Counted from the first letter of the stretch, positions 51,745-61,536 are shown. The stretch is DNA of 64,000 nt from Candidatus Poribacteria bacterium (GCA_022825825.1 JAJDWA010000029.1:62001-126000), one strand, 5' to 3'. Program-made: numbers and translations. Notes: generated by a model from the letters alone, not told the origin.

Positions 51745-54700
51745 CTATTCTGAATCTTGGAAGATAGGGGAAAGGTAGGTGGGATCAGTAGCGTTGCGGA
51801 ATAAGATGTGCCATTTTTCTGCAAATGTATCTTTATCCATACCTTCTCTCTTGCTAAGAACAGTAAAGTCGGTTTTTGAGATAATAAAAGAATCCATTTG
51901 CACGCGTTTGTTACGAAAATCATCACTGTTTTTTGAAATGTCTTGTACTAATTTGAAAAGAGTAACTTTTTCATTTTGTTGATTAATAGCATCGTGGATC
52001 ATACCGTGAGGTTCAATAAAGACAATGCGTTGTTTTGATCCCTTTAGTATCCATAGGATAAAGTCCGGATAGATGCCTATGTTTTCGTAGAAACCGACTC
52101 CTTTACCTCGACTCTGGTTTCGTAATAGAAATATCTCATTTGTTTTAGGAATAGCCGTATTTGCTCTGTTTAGATACTGTCGCAGATCCGATACGAAATC
52201 TTGTTCGCTTTCTTCCAAAGCAGGTGGTTTCGCTTCTAAACTAGGATTTACTTCGCCCTTGAGCATGACGATCAATGGTTGATAAAGATGCCTCTCAATG
52301 TATGCTTCGGGTAGTTCCGTTCTTGGCGATCTGTATACAAATTCACCATCATTTATCATCTGCTCTATTTTTCTTTTCAGTCCACGCAGATTTTCAATTA
52401 ACTCATGTTTTTCCTTACTAACACGGATTTCCCAATCTTCAAAGTTGGATTCCATTTTATTTATATCTTCCAATTCCATATACTGTGTGGTTATCCTCTG
52501 CTGAATTAGTCGGTAGAATTTGGCAATGTATTTACGCAGAATTTGGAGAACAAGTTCCTCAAAACGTTTCAGGTCTTCTTTAGATTGCGGCACATATTCA
52601 GCGTCAGTCATTACGTACAGTTTGTATCTTTTCTCGTTTGGACTGACAATTCTTCTGAGCGTTTCAATATCAAAAATGAGGTTGTGGAATTGTTTTTCCT
52701 GTTTATACTGAAGTAGTTGGAGTCTTATCCATTCCCAATTGACCATATTTAAACTTGTATCGGGAATTTCAGCATCTTGTATCGCAGCGAGCGCTTGTTC
52801 TCTCTGAATGTTATCTTCCGAACTACTTTGTATGATTTCAACACTTTGGGTGTTGTGGGTAACGACTATATTTTTATTTATTTCCAGGGGAACACATTTC
52901 CCTTTAGCAACATCATCAAATAGAGGTGCCTTGGGACAAAGCAACCCTTTTTGCCGATACTCAGTGTTGATGATGATGGGTAATTCCAATTGAACTTTTT
53001 CTTCAAATTCTACACCTTCACGCAATAGGTAATCCCTAAATTGTGCCATGAAGTTAGCACGGACTGCAAAGATGTTAAGTGTTTCTAAAAGCGGTAGATT
53101 AGGCGGGTGTTCACCATCGACAGCACTGCTACGTTTGAGACACATATCCTTACCACGTAAGCGGACCCCACGACCAAACAACTGAATAATCTGAGAACCT
53201 TCCTGTCTGCCGATGTTGAGCAGTCCCATGGCAGTGACTCGCCAACTGTCCCATCCTTCAATAAACTTTTTTGCACCGATGAGGATATTGATTGAACTTT
53301 CGGGTTTGTTGATGTCGTTAAAGAGGCTTTCTGTTAGCACATCTTCAGAATCTAAGATAATATCTGCATCGTCCTTTTGGACGAGTTTTTTGAAAGCCGA
53401 TGTGTCTCCGATGTAAATAAGTCCAAAGTATTGGTTACCACTGGTGATTTTCAATGCGATTTCACCGGGTGAGTTTCGGACATCACAAAGATGTAACGCA
53501 CCGCCTGAATCGGTATGAAAGACTTCTTGGAGGATACTGGTGTATATTTTCTCGGGCATCTCGTCGGCTTCTCTGAGATAATCCAGTCGGTTCGAAAAAA
53601 CATCATTGCCGTAGTCATCGGATAAGCCCGATTTGCCTTTTAGAATATCTTCTATGCCTTGAGTTGCCCAACCTTCTTCGTTTCTCAGAAAACGGTGCAG
53701 AAAACGGATAACGTTAAGAACATCAGAACGCGATTGTTTTTTTTCAGTATAGACTGCGTTAACCTTACTACCAACAAATGCCCATAATGGTGAGTCTAAG
53801 CCATAGTTGCTCACAGCTTCTCGGTTTTCCTTGAAATATCTGCGTTGTTCGTAGAAACTAAGTAGATTGCCTAATAGCAGTTTTTCAGTTTGCGTGTCGT
53901 CATCATACCTGATGTTTAAGATGCGGAAGTTTTTCCCATATCCATCTCCATAGAAATATCGGTAGGAATAATCAAATGCAATCGATTTTCCGTATTCATC
54001 AATAAGGTCGGCGTTTTTAGCGGCGGTGAGTGCTTGCCCGAATGTTGCGCTATATTCAAATGTAAAACCTGTTTCGGCAAGTATCTCTCGGATTTTTCGC
54101 CAAACTTCGCCGCCGCTGCCTTTGTGTCCTTCGTCAACAAGGATCAGGTTGTTCCCTTCAAATGCCTCAACTGGGACACTTTCACCCTCACCTGTCTTTT
54201 CTTCTACTAACTTTGTGATCTCAATGACCTGCATTGCGTTGTGTGAACGAGCGTTTTGATTGCCTTCAACGTTGAAACGTTCGCATCGGATATCAGAATT
54301 TGCGAGTTCACGCCTGTGTTGTTCGCTTAAGCCCTCATTTGGTGTGATGAGAACGACATGATCCAATTCCTCTTTACAGTAGTGCCTATACTGGTGATAG
54401 TTGATGTGCATGATAAGGGTTTTGCCTGCACCAGTTGCCATCCACATAGCGATTTTTTCAAGATCGGCATCTTCAAAGTCAACATCCCTGGGATCTGCAG
54501 GGGCTTTTGCATCGTTACGTTTTTGGACAAAATCATTAAGTTGACGCATCAGCTCGCCACTTTTATTGAATTTCCAGTCCAAGAATATTTCGGTATAAAG
54601 CAGTGACAAGTATTGAAAATAACGGAGAATAATCGGCTGTGTGCGTTTGTTATTTATAGCGGACAGATGCTGTTTGATGTTGGCATCATAGATCGGGAGT

Positions 54701-54903
54701 TCAGCTTCTATCTCAGGTTTCAGATTTGGACGGGACATCAGGAATTTGCAAACTTCGGTGTGTCCATCTGGGGTGAATCCCTCCTCTATGTTTTTAACGT
54801 CGTTGAGGAGATCTTGCGTGGTTTTATAACCGAAGTGACTATTGAGCCATGCATGGAGGGTAAGATGATTTTCAAGTTTGCGTTGCGAATTGTTTCTCGG
54901 CAT
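51745..54903 (-). CDS. Type III-like restriction enzyme, helicase/endonuclease subunit (Res)
   Basis: 1052 residues, ATG 54903, 7 nt after the stop of the methyltransferase gene. Superfamily 2 helicase motifs: Walker A ATGAGKT at 156-162, motif II DEGH at 257-260, motif III-like FEYSATF and motif VI-like IIQLFGRGVRLRGK. The C-terminal nuclease region reads IGIYPDFILWILKGSKQRIVFIEPHG, which has the P-D...E-x-K spacing of Res nucleases but His in place of the final Lys. It should translocate on DNA and cut when the target is unmethylated, together with Mod. The frame is intact although mod is shifted. Confidence 0.9.
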   Translation of the reverse strand: MPRNNSQRKLENHLTLHAWLNSHFGYKTTQDLLNDVKNIEEGFTPDGHTEVCKFLMSRPNLKPEIEAELPIYDANIKQHLSAINNKRTQPIILRYFQYLSLLYTEIFLDWKFNKSGELMRQLNDFVQKRNDAKAPADPRDVDFEDADLEKIAMWMATGAGKTLIMHINYHQYRHYCKEELDHVVLITPNEGLSEQHRRELANSDIRCERFNVEGNQNARSHNAMQVIEITKLVEEKTGEGESVPVEAFEGNNLILVDEGHKGSGGEVWRKIREILAETGFTFEYSATFGQALTAAKNADLIDEYGKSIAFDYSYRYFYGDGYGKNFRILNIRYDDDTQTEKLLLGNLLSFYEQRRYFKENREAVSNYGLDSPLWAFVGSKVNAVYTEKKQSRSDVLNVIRFLHRFLRNEEGWATQGIEDILKGKSGLSDDYGNDVFSNRLDYLREADEMPEKIYTSILQEVFHTDSGGALHLCDVRNSPGEIALKITSGNQYFGLIYIGDTSAFKKLVQKDDADIILDSEDVLTESLFNDINKPESSINILIGAKKFIEGWDSWRVTAMGLLNIGRQEGSQIIQLFGRGVRLRGKDMCLKRSSAVDGEHPPNLPLLETLNIFAVRANFMAQFRDYLLREGVEFEEKVQLELPIIINTEYRQKGLLCPKAPLFDDVAKGKCVPLEINKNIVVTHNTQSVEIIQSSSEDNIQREQALAAIQDAEIPDTSLNMVNWEWIRLQLLQYKQEKQFHNLIFDIETLRRIVSPNEKRYKLYVMTDAEYVPQSKEDLKRFEELVLQILRKYIAKFYRLIQQRITTQYMELEDINKMESNFEDWEIRVSKEKHELIENLRGLKRKIEQMINDGEFVYRSPRTELPEAYIERHLYQPLIVMLKGEVNPSLEAKPPALEESEQDFVSDLRQYLNRANTAIPKTNEIFLLRNQSRGKGVGFYENIGIYPDFILWILKGSKQRIVFIEPHGMIHDAINQQNEKVTLFKLVQDISKNSDDFRNKRVQMDSFIISKTDFTVLSKREGMDKDTFAEKWHILFRNATDPTYLSPIFQDSE

Positions 54904-54910
54904 AACAGTT

Positions 54911-56890
54911 TTATTGTGAAAACATAAGTCGCTTAAAAAGCGGATCTAACGATTTTGCACCTGGAACGATGCTATTTGTATTAACATACACTTCTGCCGC
55001 ACTTTTTGTGAGTTCGTTTTCCTCAATGAATTTGCAATCACGTTCGTAGTCTTCATTTTCCCATCCTTTGGTTTCACGCCAGATAATGACAACAGTTTTT
55101 TGATCGACTGTACCTCTATAGACGAGATAACGTCTTTCACCATCGTGCAGACACTTACGTTTTTGGACTGATAAACCGAGCAGGTAGTTAAAGGTTTCGG
55201 GTAGGTCTATGGTTTCTGTTTGTGTCTGCATATTTTTGACGATCTTAAGTTGATAACTGAACGGGTTTTGAAGGTCGGAAATGTTTAAGAAAGTTGGACT
55301 TTCCTTTGTGTCACTTTCCAACATATAACGTAATCGGTGTTCGTCAAGTAAAAGATTTTGATGTTCGGTTTCGTTGAATTCTATGTTGTTGAGGGCATCT
55401 TCATAAGACTCAATCCGTTGGTATTTGATGATATGTGGGAGGTGGCTCTCACGGGATTCGGGTTTTGCATTCTTCCACTTTTCGGCATAAACGGCTTTTT
55501 TGATACGCGGCATCAAGGCAGTGTCAAAATGGTGTCCCATTTCAATGAGGATATATTTACGGTTTCCATTGTCTTTGCGATTGAGATTGATGGTGGCGTG
55601 GGCGGTGGTACCAGAGCCTGCAAAAAAGTCAAGGATTATGTCATCGCCACTTCTTTCCGTCAATATTTCAATAACATCTTTGACAGCATGTATTGATTTT
55701 GGATAACTAAAAACGTTCTGTTCTTCAAATAGGTTGCTTAGCAACTTAGTCCCATGTGAAGATGCATCATATTTACTGTCAGTCCAGACACTTTTTGGGC
55801 GTGTTCCTTCTTTTATTTTGTCAATAATCTTAACTTTCCATTGACCTGATTTATTCTGCTCTATTTTTATTTCATTATCATTGACATGTTTTGCGAAGGA
55901 TGGGCGTGTTTTTCTCCAAACTCTTTTGTTACCGTTACTATCCAATGGTAAAATTTCAATTTGTTCATCTGAAATCCTTTCTAAAGAAATTTGTTCTCCC
56001 TGTAGCAAAAAGTAAATTGGGTAATATGAGTTAGGAGCTTCTACAGGAGTTGAAAGTCCACCTGTTCTCAAAAAATCGCGCCATCTGAATAGGTCTTTCC
56101 CCGTTCCCTCAGTATATAGTTTCTTTTGTTCATCAGTTAGTTCAAGAAAATTAATTGATGGCAAACCTGCTTGTTTAGAATAAACGTATAAGTACTCATG
56201 ACATGTAGCAAAATACGAATCATTAGTACGTCCTCCTGGTTTACTCTGAACAATGACTGTGCCTATGTGGTTTTTTTTCCCAAAAACGCTATCACATAAG
56301 ACAGCTAAATAAGCTTGCTCTTCATCATCTATTGCTGTTGCAATCAAACCGACATCTCGTAATAAATCTTTAGCTATATCAAGTCTCTTTCCAATAAAAG
56401 TCAGCCAGCTTGAATGTTGGTATGAGTTTTTATAGAGAAACCCACTTGATTGAGTATTATATGGGGGATCAATATAGATTGTTTTCACAGATTCACGATA
56501 TTTCTCTGTCAACAGATTCAACCCTTGATAGTTCTCACCGTGAATTAACAAACCGTCTGTCTCGTTATCCAGATCGTCAAAATGTGCCAAGAGGCGGTCT
56601 TTGAAGTCAGAGTCAAAGTGGCAAGTATCCAAAACGAGGTTCGGGTTTTCTTTGAGAAAGTCAACGGAAAAAACAACCTCCCTGCCCTCCTTATCAGGAG
56701 GGTTGAAAAGGTTAGAGGCTATCTCGTGGATAGCAAACAGGTCTTTCCATTCGTCAAGTTGTGCGGTGTTTTCTGCGATTTCAGGATAGAATTCTTCTGG
56801 GATGCGATCAAGCGTAAAGCAGTAATCAGTAGAGAGAACAAACTTCTTTTTGAGCCAGAGACGTTTTTGGAATTCTTCAATGTGTGCCAA
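54911..56890 (-). CDS. Type III-like DNA methyltransferase (Mod), C-terminal part after frameshift
   Basis: Catalytic part of the methyltransferase, 659 residues if read from a TTG at 56890, but that has no ribosome site and the true reading frame is open back to the (AG)10 tract at 56979. Residues just upstream of the TTG (WLETAQLVHQIASQIIDFLAHIEEFQKRLWLKKKFV) match the usual linker of full-length Mod proteins. Motif IV DPPYNT precedes motif I DFFAGSGTTAHA, the beta-class order typical of type III Mod N6-adenine methyltransferases. Removing one AG unit joins it to the N-terminal part to give about 1038 residues. Confidence 0.88.
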   Translation of the reverse strand: MAHIEEFQKRLWLKKKFVLSTDYCFTLDRIPEEFYPEIAENTAQLDEWKDLFAIHEIASNLFNPPDKEGREVVFSVDFLKENPNLVLDTCHFDSDFKDRLLAHFDDLDNETDGLLIHGENYQGLNLLTEKYRESVKTIYIDPPYNTQSSGFLYKNSYQHSSWLTFIGKRLDIAKDLLRDVGLIATAIDDEEQAYLAVLCDSVFGKKNHIGTVIVQSKPGGRTNDSYFATCHEYLYVYSKQAGLPSINFLELTDEQKKLYTEGTGKDLFRWRDFLRTGGLSTPVEAPNSYYPIYFLLQGEQISLERISDEQIEILPLDSNGNKRVWRKTRPSFAKHVNDNEIKIEQNKSGQWKVKIIDKIKEGTRPKSVWTDSKYDASSHGTKLLSNLFEEQNVFSYPKSIHAVKDVIEILTERSGDDIILDFFAGSGTTAHATINLNRKDNGNRKYILIEMGHHFDTALMPRIKKAVYAEKWKNAKPESRESHLPHIIKYQRIESYEDALNNIEFNETEHQNLLLDEHRLRYMLESDTKESPTFLNISDLQNPFSYQLKIVKNMQTQTETIDLPETFNYLLGLSVQKRKCLHDGERRYLVYRGTVDQKTVVIIWRETKGWENEDYERDCKFIEENELTKSAAEVYVNTNSIVPGAKSLDPLFKRLMFSQ

Positions 56891-58029
56891 AAAGTCAATG
56901 ATTTGGGAGGCAATTTGGTGAACGAGTTGCGCTGTTTCAAGCCAACTATTACTGGATAGTCCAATTGAATTTTGAGTACTCTCTCTCTCTCTCTCTCTTT
57001 GTTAAAAAATGTTTTGTTAAGAATTAAATTAGTTAATGGTATAACTTCGTTTTTAATGTAAATATCAAGTTCACGATCAAGAAACTTTTTCAGATCTTTA
57101 TGTATAAAAAAGTCTGCGGTGTTGCGGCGTGTGTAGGTTCGGAGGTGTTTTTTGAGAAGAGTTACACCTTCTATTTCGTGTCCAAGTTCACTTTGGATAT
57201 TGTAATTGTCTATGTGAGTTAAAATTTCTTCTTCAGCAGCATCAATTATTTTGTCCTGTTGTTTTTGTCCGCTATAAAGTTTCTTCTCTTCATCGGTAAG
57301 AGGACGGTATTCAAACGGGATGCGAACTTCATCGGTTTCTGAATTATATTTAGTATTTGCTGCTATAGGAATAAAGAAACGTTTATCGCCCTTAACGTTG
57401 TCTTTTTCAATGTCTACATCTTGAAGGTCAAAGATGGTGGTAGTCCCTTGAGATTTAAAACGGTAATCGGAGAAGTGTTCACCGCTTTTGACATAATATT
57501 GGTCTCGGTTTGCCCAATGGAGATACACCTCTTCACCGTTATATGGGACAGCATAACGTTCGGTTTGTGAATAGCGTCTGCGTGGTATAAAGTCTCCGTT
57601 ATCATAGTAACGTGAGAAAAAGGTGTAGAGGTGGTTATAAACGACATCTTCACGTTGGTTACGGGTTTGTGGAGAACCAAGTTGCTCTCTTGCTTGAAGG
57701 TATTCTCGAACTGTCTTAGACTTCTTAAGACTTTCGTCAAGGAGGTTACCATCTCCATCTAACACATCACCGTCAAATTCGTCTCTAACTTGCTTTTCTA
57801 ATCTCTTAAGTTCTTCGTGGGCAGATTCTGCTTCGGAATTTGCATCAAGTGTATCGTTAACGATGGACGGAAGTTCCTCGTCAATAAAAGTTTGGAGTTG
57901 TTCGCGCCGATAGTTAATAATACGGTAGATGCCAAAGTCAAGGTCGGCGGCATCTGCGCGGAAGAGTTTTTGTAGGAGGTCTTGTAGTTTTTGTAGGGAT
58001 TCTAACATGTTCTTCTGTTCTTCTTGCAT
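56719..58029 (-). CDS. Mod N-terminal part, reading frame broken at the (AG)10 tract
   Basis: 436 residues from ATG 58029. Residues 1-345 are typical of the N-terminal half of large Mod-like methyltransferases (LFRADAADLDFGIYRIINYR, QREDVVYNHLYTFFSRYYDNGDFIPRRRYSQ, YTRRNTADFFIHKDLKKFLDREL). After FFNKERERERER the frame is shifted and the last 85 or so residues are out-of-frame sequence ending at 56719. The conserved linker and catalytic domains continue in another frame. As sequenced, the product would lack methyltransferase motifs and be inactive. Res downstream remains intact. Confidence 0.85.
   Translation of the reverse strand: MQEEQKNMLESLQKLQDLLQKLFRADAADLDFGIYRIINYRREQLQTFIDEELPSIVNDTLDANSEAESAHEELKRLEKQVRDEFDGDVLDGDGNLLDESLKKSKTVREYLQAREQLGSPQTRNQREDVVYNHLYTFFSRYYDNGDFIPRRRYSQTERYAVPYNGEEVYLHWANRDQYYVKSGEHFSDYRFKSQGTTTIFDLQDVDIEKDNVKGDKRFFIPIAANTKYNSETDEVRIPFEYRPLTDEEKKLYSGQKQQDKIIDAAEEEILTHIDNYNIQSELGHEIEGVTLLKKHLRTYTRRNTADFFIHKDLKKFLDRELDIYIKNEVIPLTNLILNKTFFNKERERERVLKIQLDYPVIVGLKQRNSFTKLPPKSLTFWHTLKNSKNVSGSKRSLFSLLITALRLIASQKNSILKSQKTPHNLTNGKTCLLSTR
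56979..56998 (-). repeat. (AG)10 dinucleotide microsatellite inside mod
   Basis: Ten CT units on the plus strand, AG on the coding strand, at the exact point where the mod frame changes. Nine units would restore one continuous frame reading ...RERESTQNSIGLSS.... Adjacent codons encode a Glu-Arg run, so the repeat is inside the protein linker. Confidence 0.9.
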
Positions 58030-58070
58030 CAAGGGAATTTCGTTTCTGATATTTACGAATTATCTATATT

Positions 58071-58101
58071 ATTATACGAAATAATTGTAAATTGTTTTCA
58101 A
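58071..58101 (-). promoter_or_regulatory. Possible promoter of the mod-res operon
   Basis: On the minus strand TTGAAA and a perfect TATAAT, 19-nt spacer, about 42 nt before ATG 58029. The spacer is longer than ideal. Confidence 0.4.
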
Positions 58102-58202
58102 GAAAAATGCAGAACCATTCAATTGCTCCTGTCACCTTCCGTTTTAACCTGCAAAAAATGTAAAGATATGCTAAAATAAATATAAAGTGAGGACACAACA
58201 CA

Positions 58203-58997
58203 ATGAAAAACCGCATTCTGATAGGCTGCCTATTGCTTTTATCTATACTCAGTGTAATCTTTCAATATCACTACCGTGTTGAAGCAGATTCACGTGGAGA
58301 CCAAGACGCAGCTGATATACCTTTTTCTCACGACCTGTTCAATCAGGTGTTGCAAGAACACGTTGATAAGGGCAAAGTTGATTACGCAAAACTCAAAGCA
58401 AATCCAGAAAAACTGGAAACATATTTAGATATATTGGCGGTTGCCAAACCTTCGGAGATGCCTTACAACGCCCAATTGGCTTTTTGGATAAATACATACA
58501 ACGCACTTATCATTAAAGGCGTTATTGACCACTACCCTACAAAGAGTGTGCGAAAGGTAAAACTGTTCGGTGGGTTTTTCTCTCGGTTGAAGTTTCAGGT
58601 TGCAGGCGAAACATATTCACTCAATCAGATTGAACACGACATCATCCGCACCGAATTTGTTGACCCACGTGTTCATTTTGCGCTTGTGTGTGCGTCAAAA
58701 AGTTGCCCACCTTTAGAAAACAGTGTATATTTACCTGAAACAATTGAGGAACAATTGGATGCTGTCACACTTAAATTTATTACCGATCCAGAGAAGGTTC
58801 TATTAGACAGAGCGAAACGCCGAGTCTATCTTTCAAAAATCTTTAAGTGGTATAAGGCAGATTTTACGGAAGGCTATGATGGCGTCCCAGATTTTCTCGC
58901 TGATTACCTGCCTTCTGAAGATGCGGATTTTGTGTTAGCAAACGATGTTAAGTTTCACTATTTAGACTACGACTGGACACTGAACGATAAAAAATGA
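58203..58997 (+). CDS. DUF547-domain exported protein
   Basis: 264 residues. Signal anchor IGCLLLLSILSVIFQYHYRVEA. DUF547 landmarks: NAQLAFWINTYNALIIKGVIDHYP, SLNQIEHDIIR, DPRVHFALVCASKSCPPLENSVY and LSKIFKWYKADF. The conserved Cys in SKSCPPL and the His/Asn pattern suggest an enzyme fold of unknown activity. A GAGGACACAACACA precedes the ATG. The oxidoreductase gene starts 40 nt after its stop, so the two may be cotranscribed. Confidence 0.9.
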   Translation: MKNRILIGCLLLLSILSVIFQYHYRVEADSRGDQDAADIPFSHDLFNQVLQEHVDKGKVDYAKLKANPEKLETYLDILAVAKPSEMPYNAQLAFWINTYNALIIKGVIDHYPTKSVRKVKLFGGFFSRLKFQVAGETYSLNQIEHDIIRTEFVDPRVHFALVCASKSCPPLENSVYLPETIEEQLDAVTLKFITDPEKVLLDRAKRRVYLSKIFKWYKADFTEGYDGVPDFLADYLPSEDADFVLANDVKFHYLDYDWTLNDKK

Positions 58998-59037
58998 AAA
59001 GGAAGTTGGTATCTTTAGATGCCGATGTTGAAATAAT

Positions 59038-60075
59038 ATGATAAATACCGCTGTTATTGGTTACGGATATGCCGGACGTGCTTTTCACTCCTATCTTGTT
59101 GGTTTAGCAGATGGGTTAAATTTATATGCGATTGCAACGCGGAATGAAGAACGCCGCGAAGCTGCACGCGAGGCATACCCGGACGCACAAATCTATCAAA
59201 CAATAGATGAAGTTATTGCTGATAATAACGTTGATCTCGTTGTCTTGGCAACGCCGCACGATACGCATGCTGAACTGGCTATTAAAGCGATGGATGCGGG
59301 GAAACACCTTGTCACAGACAAAATCATGGCGATGAATACCGCTGAAGCAGATGCGATGATTGCTGCAAGTGAACGCAATGACGTTATGCTCAGTGTATTC
59401 CATAACCGCCGATGGGATTGGGATTATCTCACCGTCAAAAAAGTTATCGCGGATGGTTTGCTGGGAACACCCTACCTGTTTCAAGTAGCGATTATGCGTT
59501 ATGGTGCCCCGGGTGGATGGCGCGGTGTCAAAAGTCAAAGTGGCGGTATTCTTTACGACTGGCCCGCCCATTTCGTTGATCAGGCACTGCAGTTCGGAGA
59601 TGTACCCGTTGAATCTGTCTACTGCGATATTCACTACAACACAAAATGGGACACCGATATTGGCAACTATGCCAACCTCATCATTAAGTTTGAAAACGAT
59701 ATGCGTTACCAAATTGAGATAGGCAATCTTTCTAAAGCAGAAAAACCGCGTTGGTTCGTTGTCGGTGACGAAGGCGGTTTAATCAAGTATGGCTTGGACC
59801 CGCAAGAGGGACCGATGCGTGAAGGTGATATTGATGCTGCCGAACAAGACCCCGCGAACTATGCGAAAGTTTGGACAGCGGCAGGTGGCGAAAATCGTGA
59901 ACTTGTGGTTGAAAGTGTTCGCGGCACATGGAAATCCTATTATCAGAATATCTCGGATGTGCTAAACAAAGGCGCAGAATTGGTCGTTAAACCTGATGAG
60001 ATGCGTAAAGTGATGCAAGTGTATGATGCTGCGATGCAATCTGCTGAATCAGGACAGACAGTAAAAATGGGATAA
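59038..60075 (+). CDS. Gfo/Idh/MocA-family oxidoreductase
   Basis: 345 residues. Rossmann start NTAVIGYGYAGRAFHSYLVG; VDLVVLATPHDTHAELAIKAMDAGKHLVTDKIMA carries DKI where most relatives have EKP, keeping the catalytic Lys. Later VFHNRRWDWDYLTVKK and GGILYDWPAHFVDQALQFG contain the Asp/His pair expected in the active site. NAD(P)-dependent sugar dehydrogenase or epimerase; the substrate is unknown. The ATG has no clear ribosome site within 10 nt, so coupling to the DUF547 gene is possible. Confidence 0.9.
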   Translation: MINTAVIGYGYAGRAFHSYLVGLADGLNLYAIATRNEERREAAREAYPDAQIYQTIDEVIADNNVDLVVLATPHDTHAELAIKAMDAGKHLVTDKIMAMNTAEADAMIAASERNDVMLSVFHNRRWDWDYLTVKKVIADGLLGTPYLFQVAIMRYGAPGGWRGVKSQSGGILYDWPAHFVDQALQFGDVPVESVYCDIHYNTKWDTDIGNYANLIIKFENDMRYQIEIGNLSKAEKPRWFVVGDEGGLIKYGLDPQEGPMREGDIDAAEQDPANYAKVWTAAGGENRELVVESVRGTWKSYYQNISDVLNKGAELVVKPDEMRKVMQVYDAAMQSAESGQTVKMG

Positions 60076-60250
60076 AATGGGACATAGTTTTCTATACCTT
60101 TGGCTTTGGATGTCAAAAGTGTTCAAATTATAGACAGTGGTGTTCATTTTTTAATCAATTTTTGTATAATTTCTGGGAATTATACCTATTTAGTGTTGGC
60201 ATCGTATTTGCTTACAAATAACTAAAACAGAATTTTAAAGGAGAAATAGA

Positions 60251-61381
60251 ATGAAAAACATGATCGGGGTAATGCTGGTGTTCCTTATGGTTGCAATCAC
60301 CGTCCACATCGGCGCACACCCACACCACGTAACAGATACAGCGAAATATAACGAATTAAACAAACGCGTCATCGTAAGTATTGATAAAGGATTAGAGTGG
60401 CTAAAGACACAACAAGGGGAAGATGGGCTCTTTGAGGTTGCACCTGGGCAAGGACATCCTGGGATAACTGCCCTCGCAATCACAGCTTTCTTGCGGCATC
60501 CGGATAAGAAATACTCAGACGAAAAACATCCGTTTATCCAGAAGGCAATTGATCGGTTAATTGCGATGCAGCAGGAGAACGGTGCTATTTACGATGTAAG
60601 CAAACAACCCGCACTACCTAATTACACGACTTCTATCTCGGTGATGGCACTTTCCTCAACCGCAAATCCGAAAAAATATGAGAAAGTAATTGAAAAAGCG
60701 CAAGGGTTCTTGAAAGGTTTACAAGTTAAAGATGAAGAAAGTGTGTATTATGGTGGTATCGGCTACGGTAGCCGAGAATCCGTACACGATCTTTCTAACC
60801 TGAACCTTGCTATTCAGGCATTAAAAGAGAGTGGTTCCGATGATGATGAAGTCTGGAACAAAGCGATTAAATTTCTCGAGCGTACTCAAAACCGTAGTGA
60901 GAGCAACGATCAAAAATGGGCAGGCAACGATGGTGGATTTATCTATTCCCCCGATGGTGAAAGCAAGGCAGGCACGGATGAAGCTGGAAGTCCACGATCT
61001 TATGCCAGCATGACATACGCCGGTTTGTTGAGTTTTATCTATGCAAATGTAGATAAAAATGATGATCGTGTGAAATCTGCTGTTCAGTGGATTGGAAAAC
61101 ACTTCACGGTTGAAGAGAACTACGGCATGGGTGCCCAAGGGCTTTACTATAACTATCATACGATGGCAAAAGCGTTGCGTCTATACGGAAAAAATACCAT
61201 TATTGATGCCAAAGGTGTGTCACACGACTGGTACCAAGAACTTGCTGAAAAATTGATTGAGGTCCAAAAACCTGATGGATCCTGGGAGAATGAGAACAGC
61301 CGCTGGATGGAAGCACTCCCTGTGTTAGCAACCAGTTACGCTATTCTCTCACTTGATACTGCTTACCCACGAAAAAAATAA
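60251..61381 (+). CDS. Secreted prenyltransferase/squalene-cyclase-like repeat protein
   Basis: 376 residues, AAGGAGAAATAGA before the ATG. Signal peptide (IGVMLVFLMVAITVHIGAHP). Alpha-helical toroid repeats: SIDKGLEWLKTQQGEDGLFEV, GITALAITAFL, AIDRLIAMQQENGAIY, SISVMALSS, NLAIQALKE, DGGFIYSPDG, SMTYAGLLSF and QKPDGSWENENS (QW-like motifs). The Asp-rich DxDD cyclase motif is not seen, so a binding or non-cyclase role is likely. TATAAT at 60165-60170 may be its -10 element, with a poor -35. A strong terminator follows. Confidence 0.85.
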   Translation: MKNMIGVMLVFLMVAITVHIGAHPHHVTDTAKYNELNKRVIVSIDKGLEWLKTQQGEDGLFEVAPGQGHPGITALAITAFLRHPDKKYSDEKHPFIQKAIDRLIAMQQENGAIYDVSKQPALPNYTTSISVMALSSTANPKKYEKVIEKAQGFLKGLQVKDEESVYYGGIGYGSRESVHDLSNLNLAIQALKESGSDDDEVWNKAIKFLERTQNRSESNDQKWAGNDGGFIYSPDGESKAGTDEAGSPRSYASMTYAGLLSFIYANVDKNDDRVKSAVQWIGKHFTVEENYGMGAQGLYYNYHTMAKALRLYGKNTIIDAKGVSHDWYQELAEKLIEVQKPDGSWENENSRWMEALPVLATSYAILSLDTAYPRKK

Positions 61382-61401
61382 AATTCTATTTCACCTCACA
61401 A

Positions 61402-61427
61402 GGCGGATATCCGTATCCGCCTTTTTT
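61402..61427 (+). terminator. Intrinsic terminator
   Basis: GGCGGATA-tccg-TATCCGCC followed by TTTTTT, 20 nt after the stop of the toroid gene. The stem is perfect and GC-rich. Confidence 0.92.
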
Positions 61428-61536
61428 ATTCCCACCGAATTCTATAGCTCCGCTATCTTTATAAAATAAACCTATTCTTCTCAATGACGTTTAAACACGT
61501 ATTTTTGTTGTGATATGTGAAAGTTGAGAAGATTAC

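Noticed and set aside
54911-58029. Simple decay of mod into a pseudogene
   Set aside because: Both halves are otherwise open and conserved, the break is exactly at a microsatellite, and res is intact. A switchable gene or a read-length error explains it better than decay.
61437-61455. Another REP copy (ATAGCTCCGCTAT)
   Set aside because: Only part of the palindrome is present and the flank does not match, so it was not listed as a feature.
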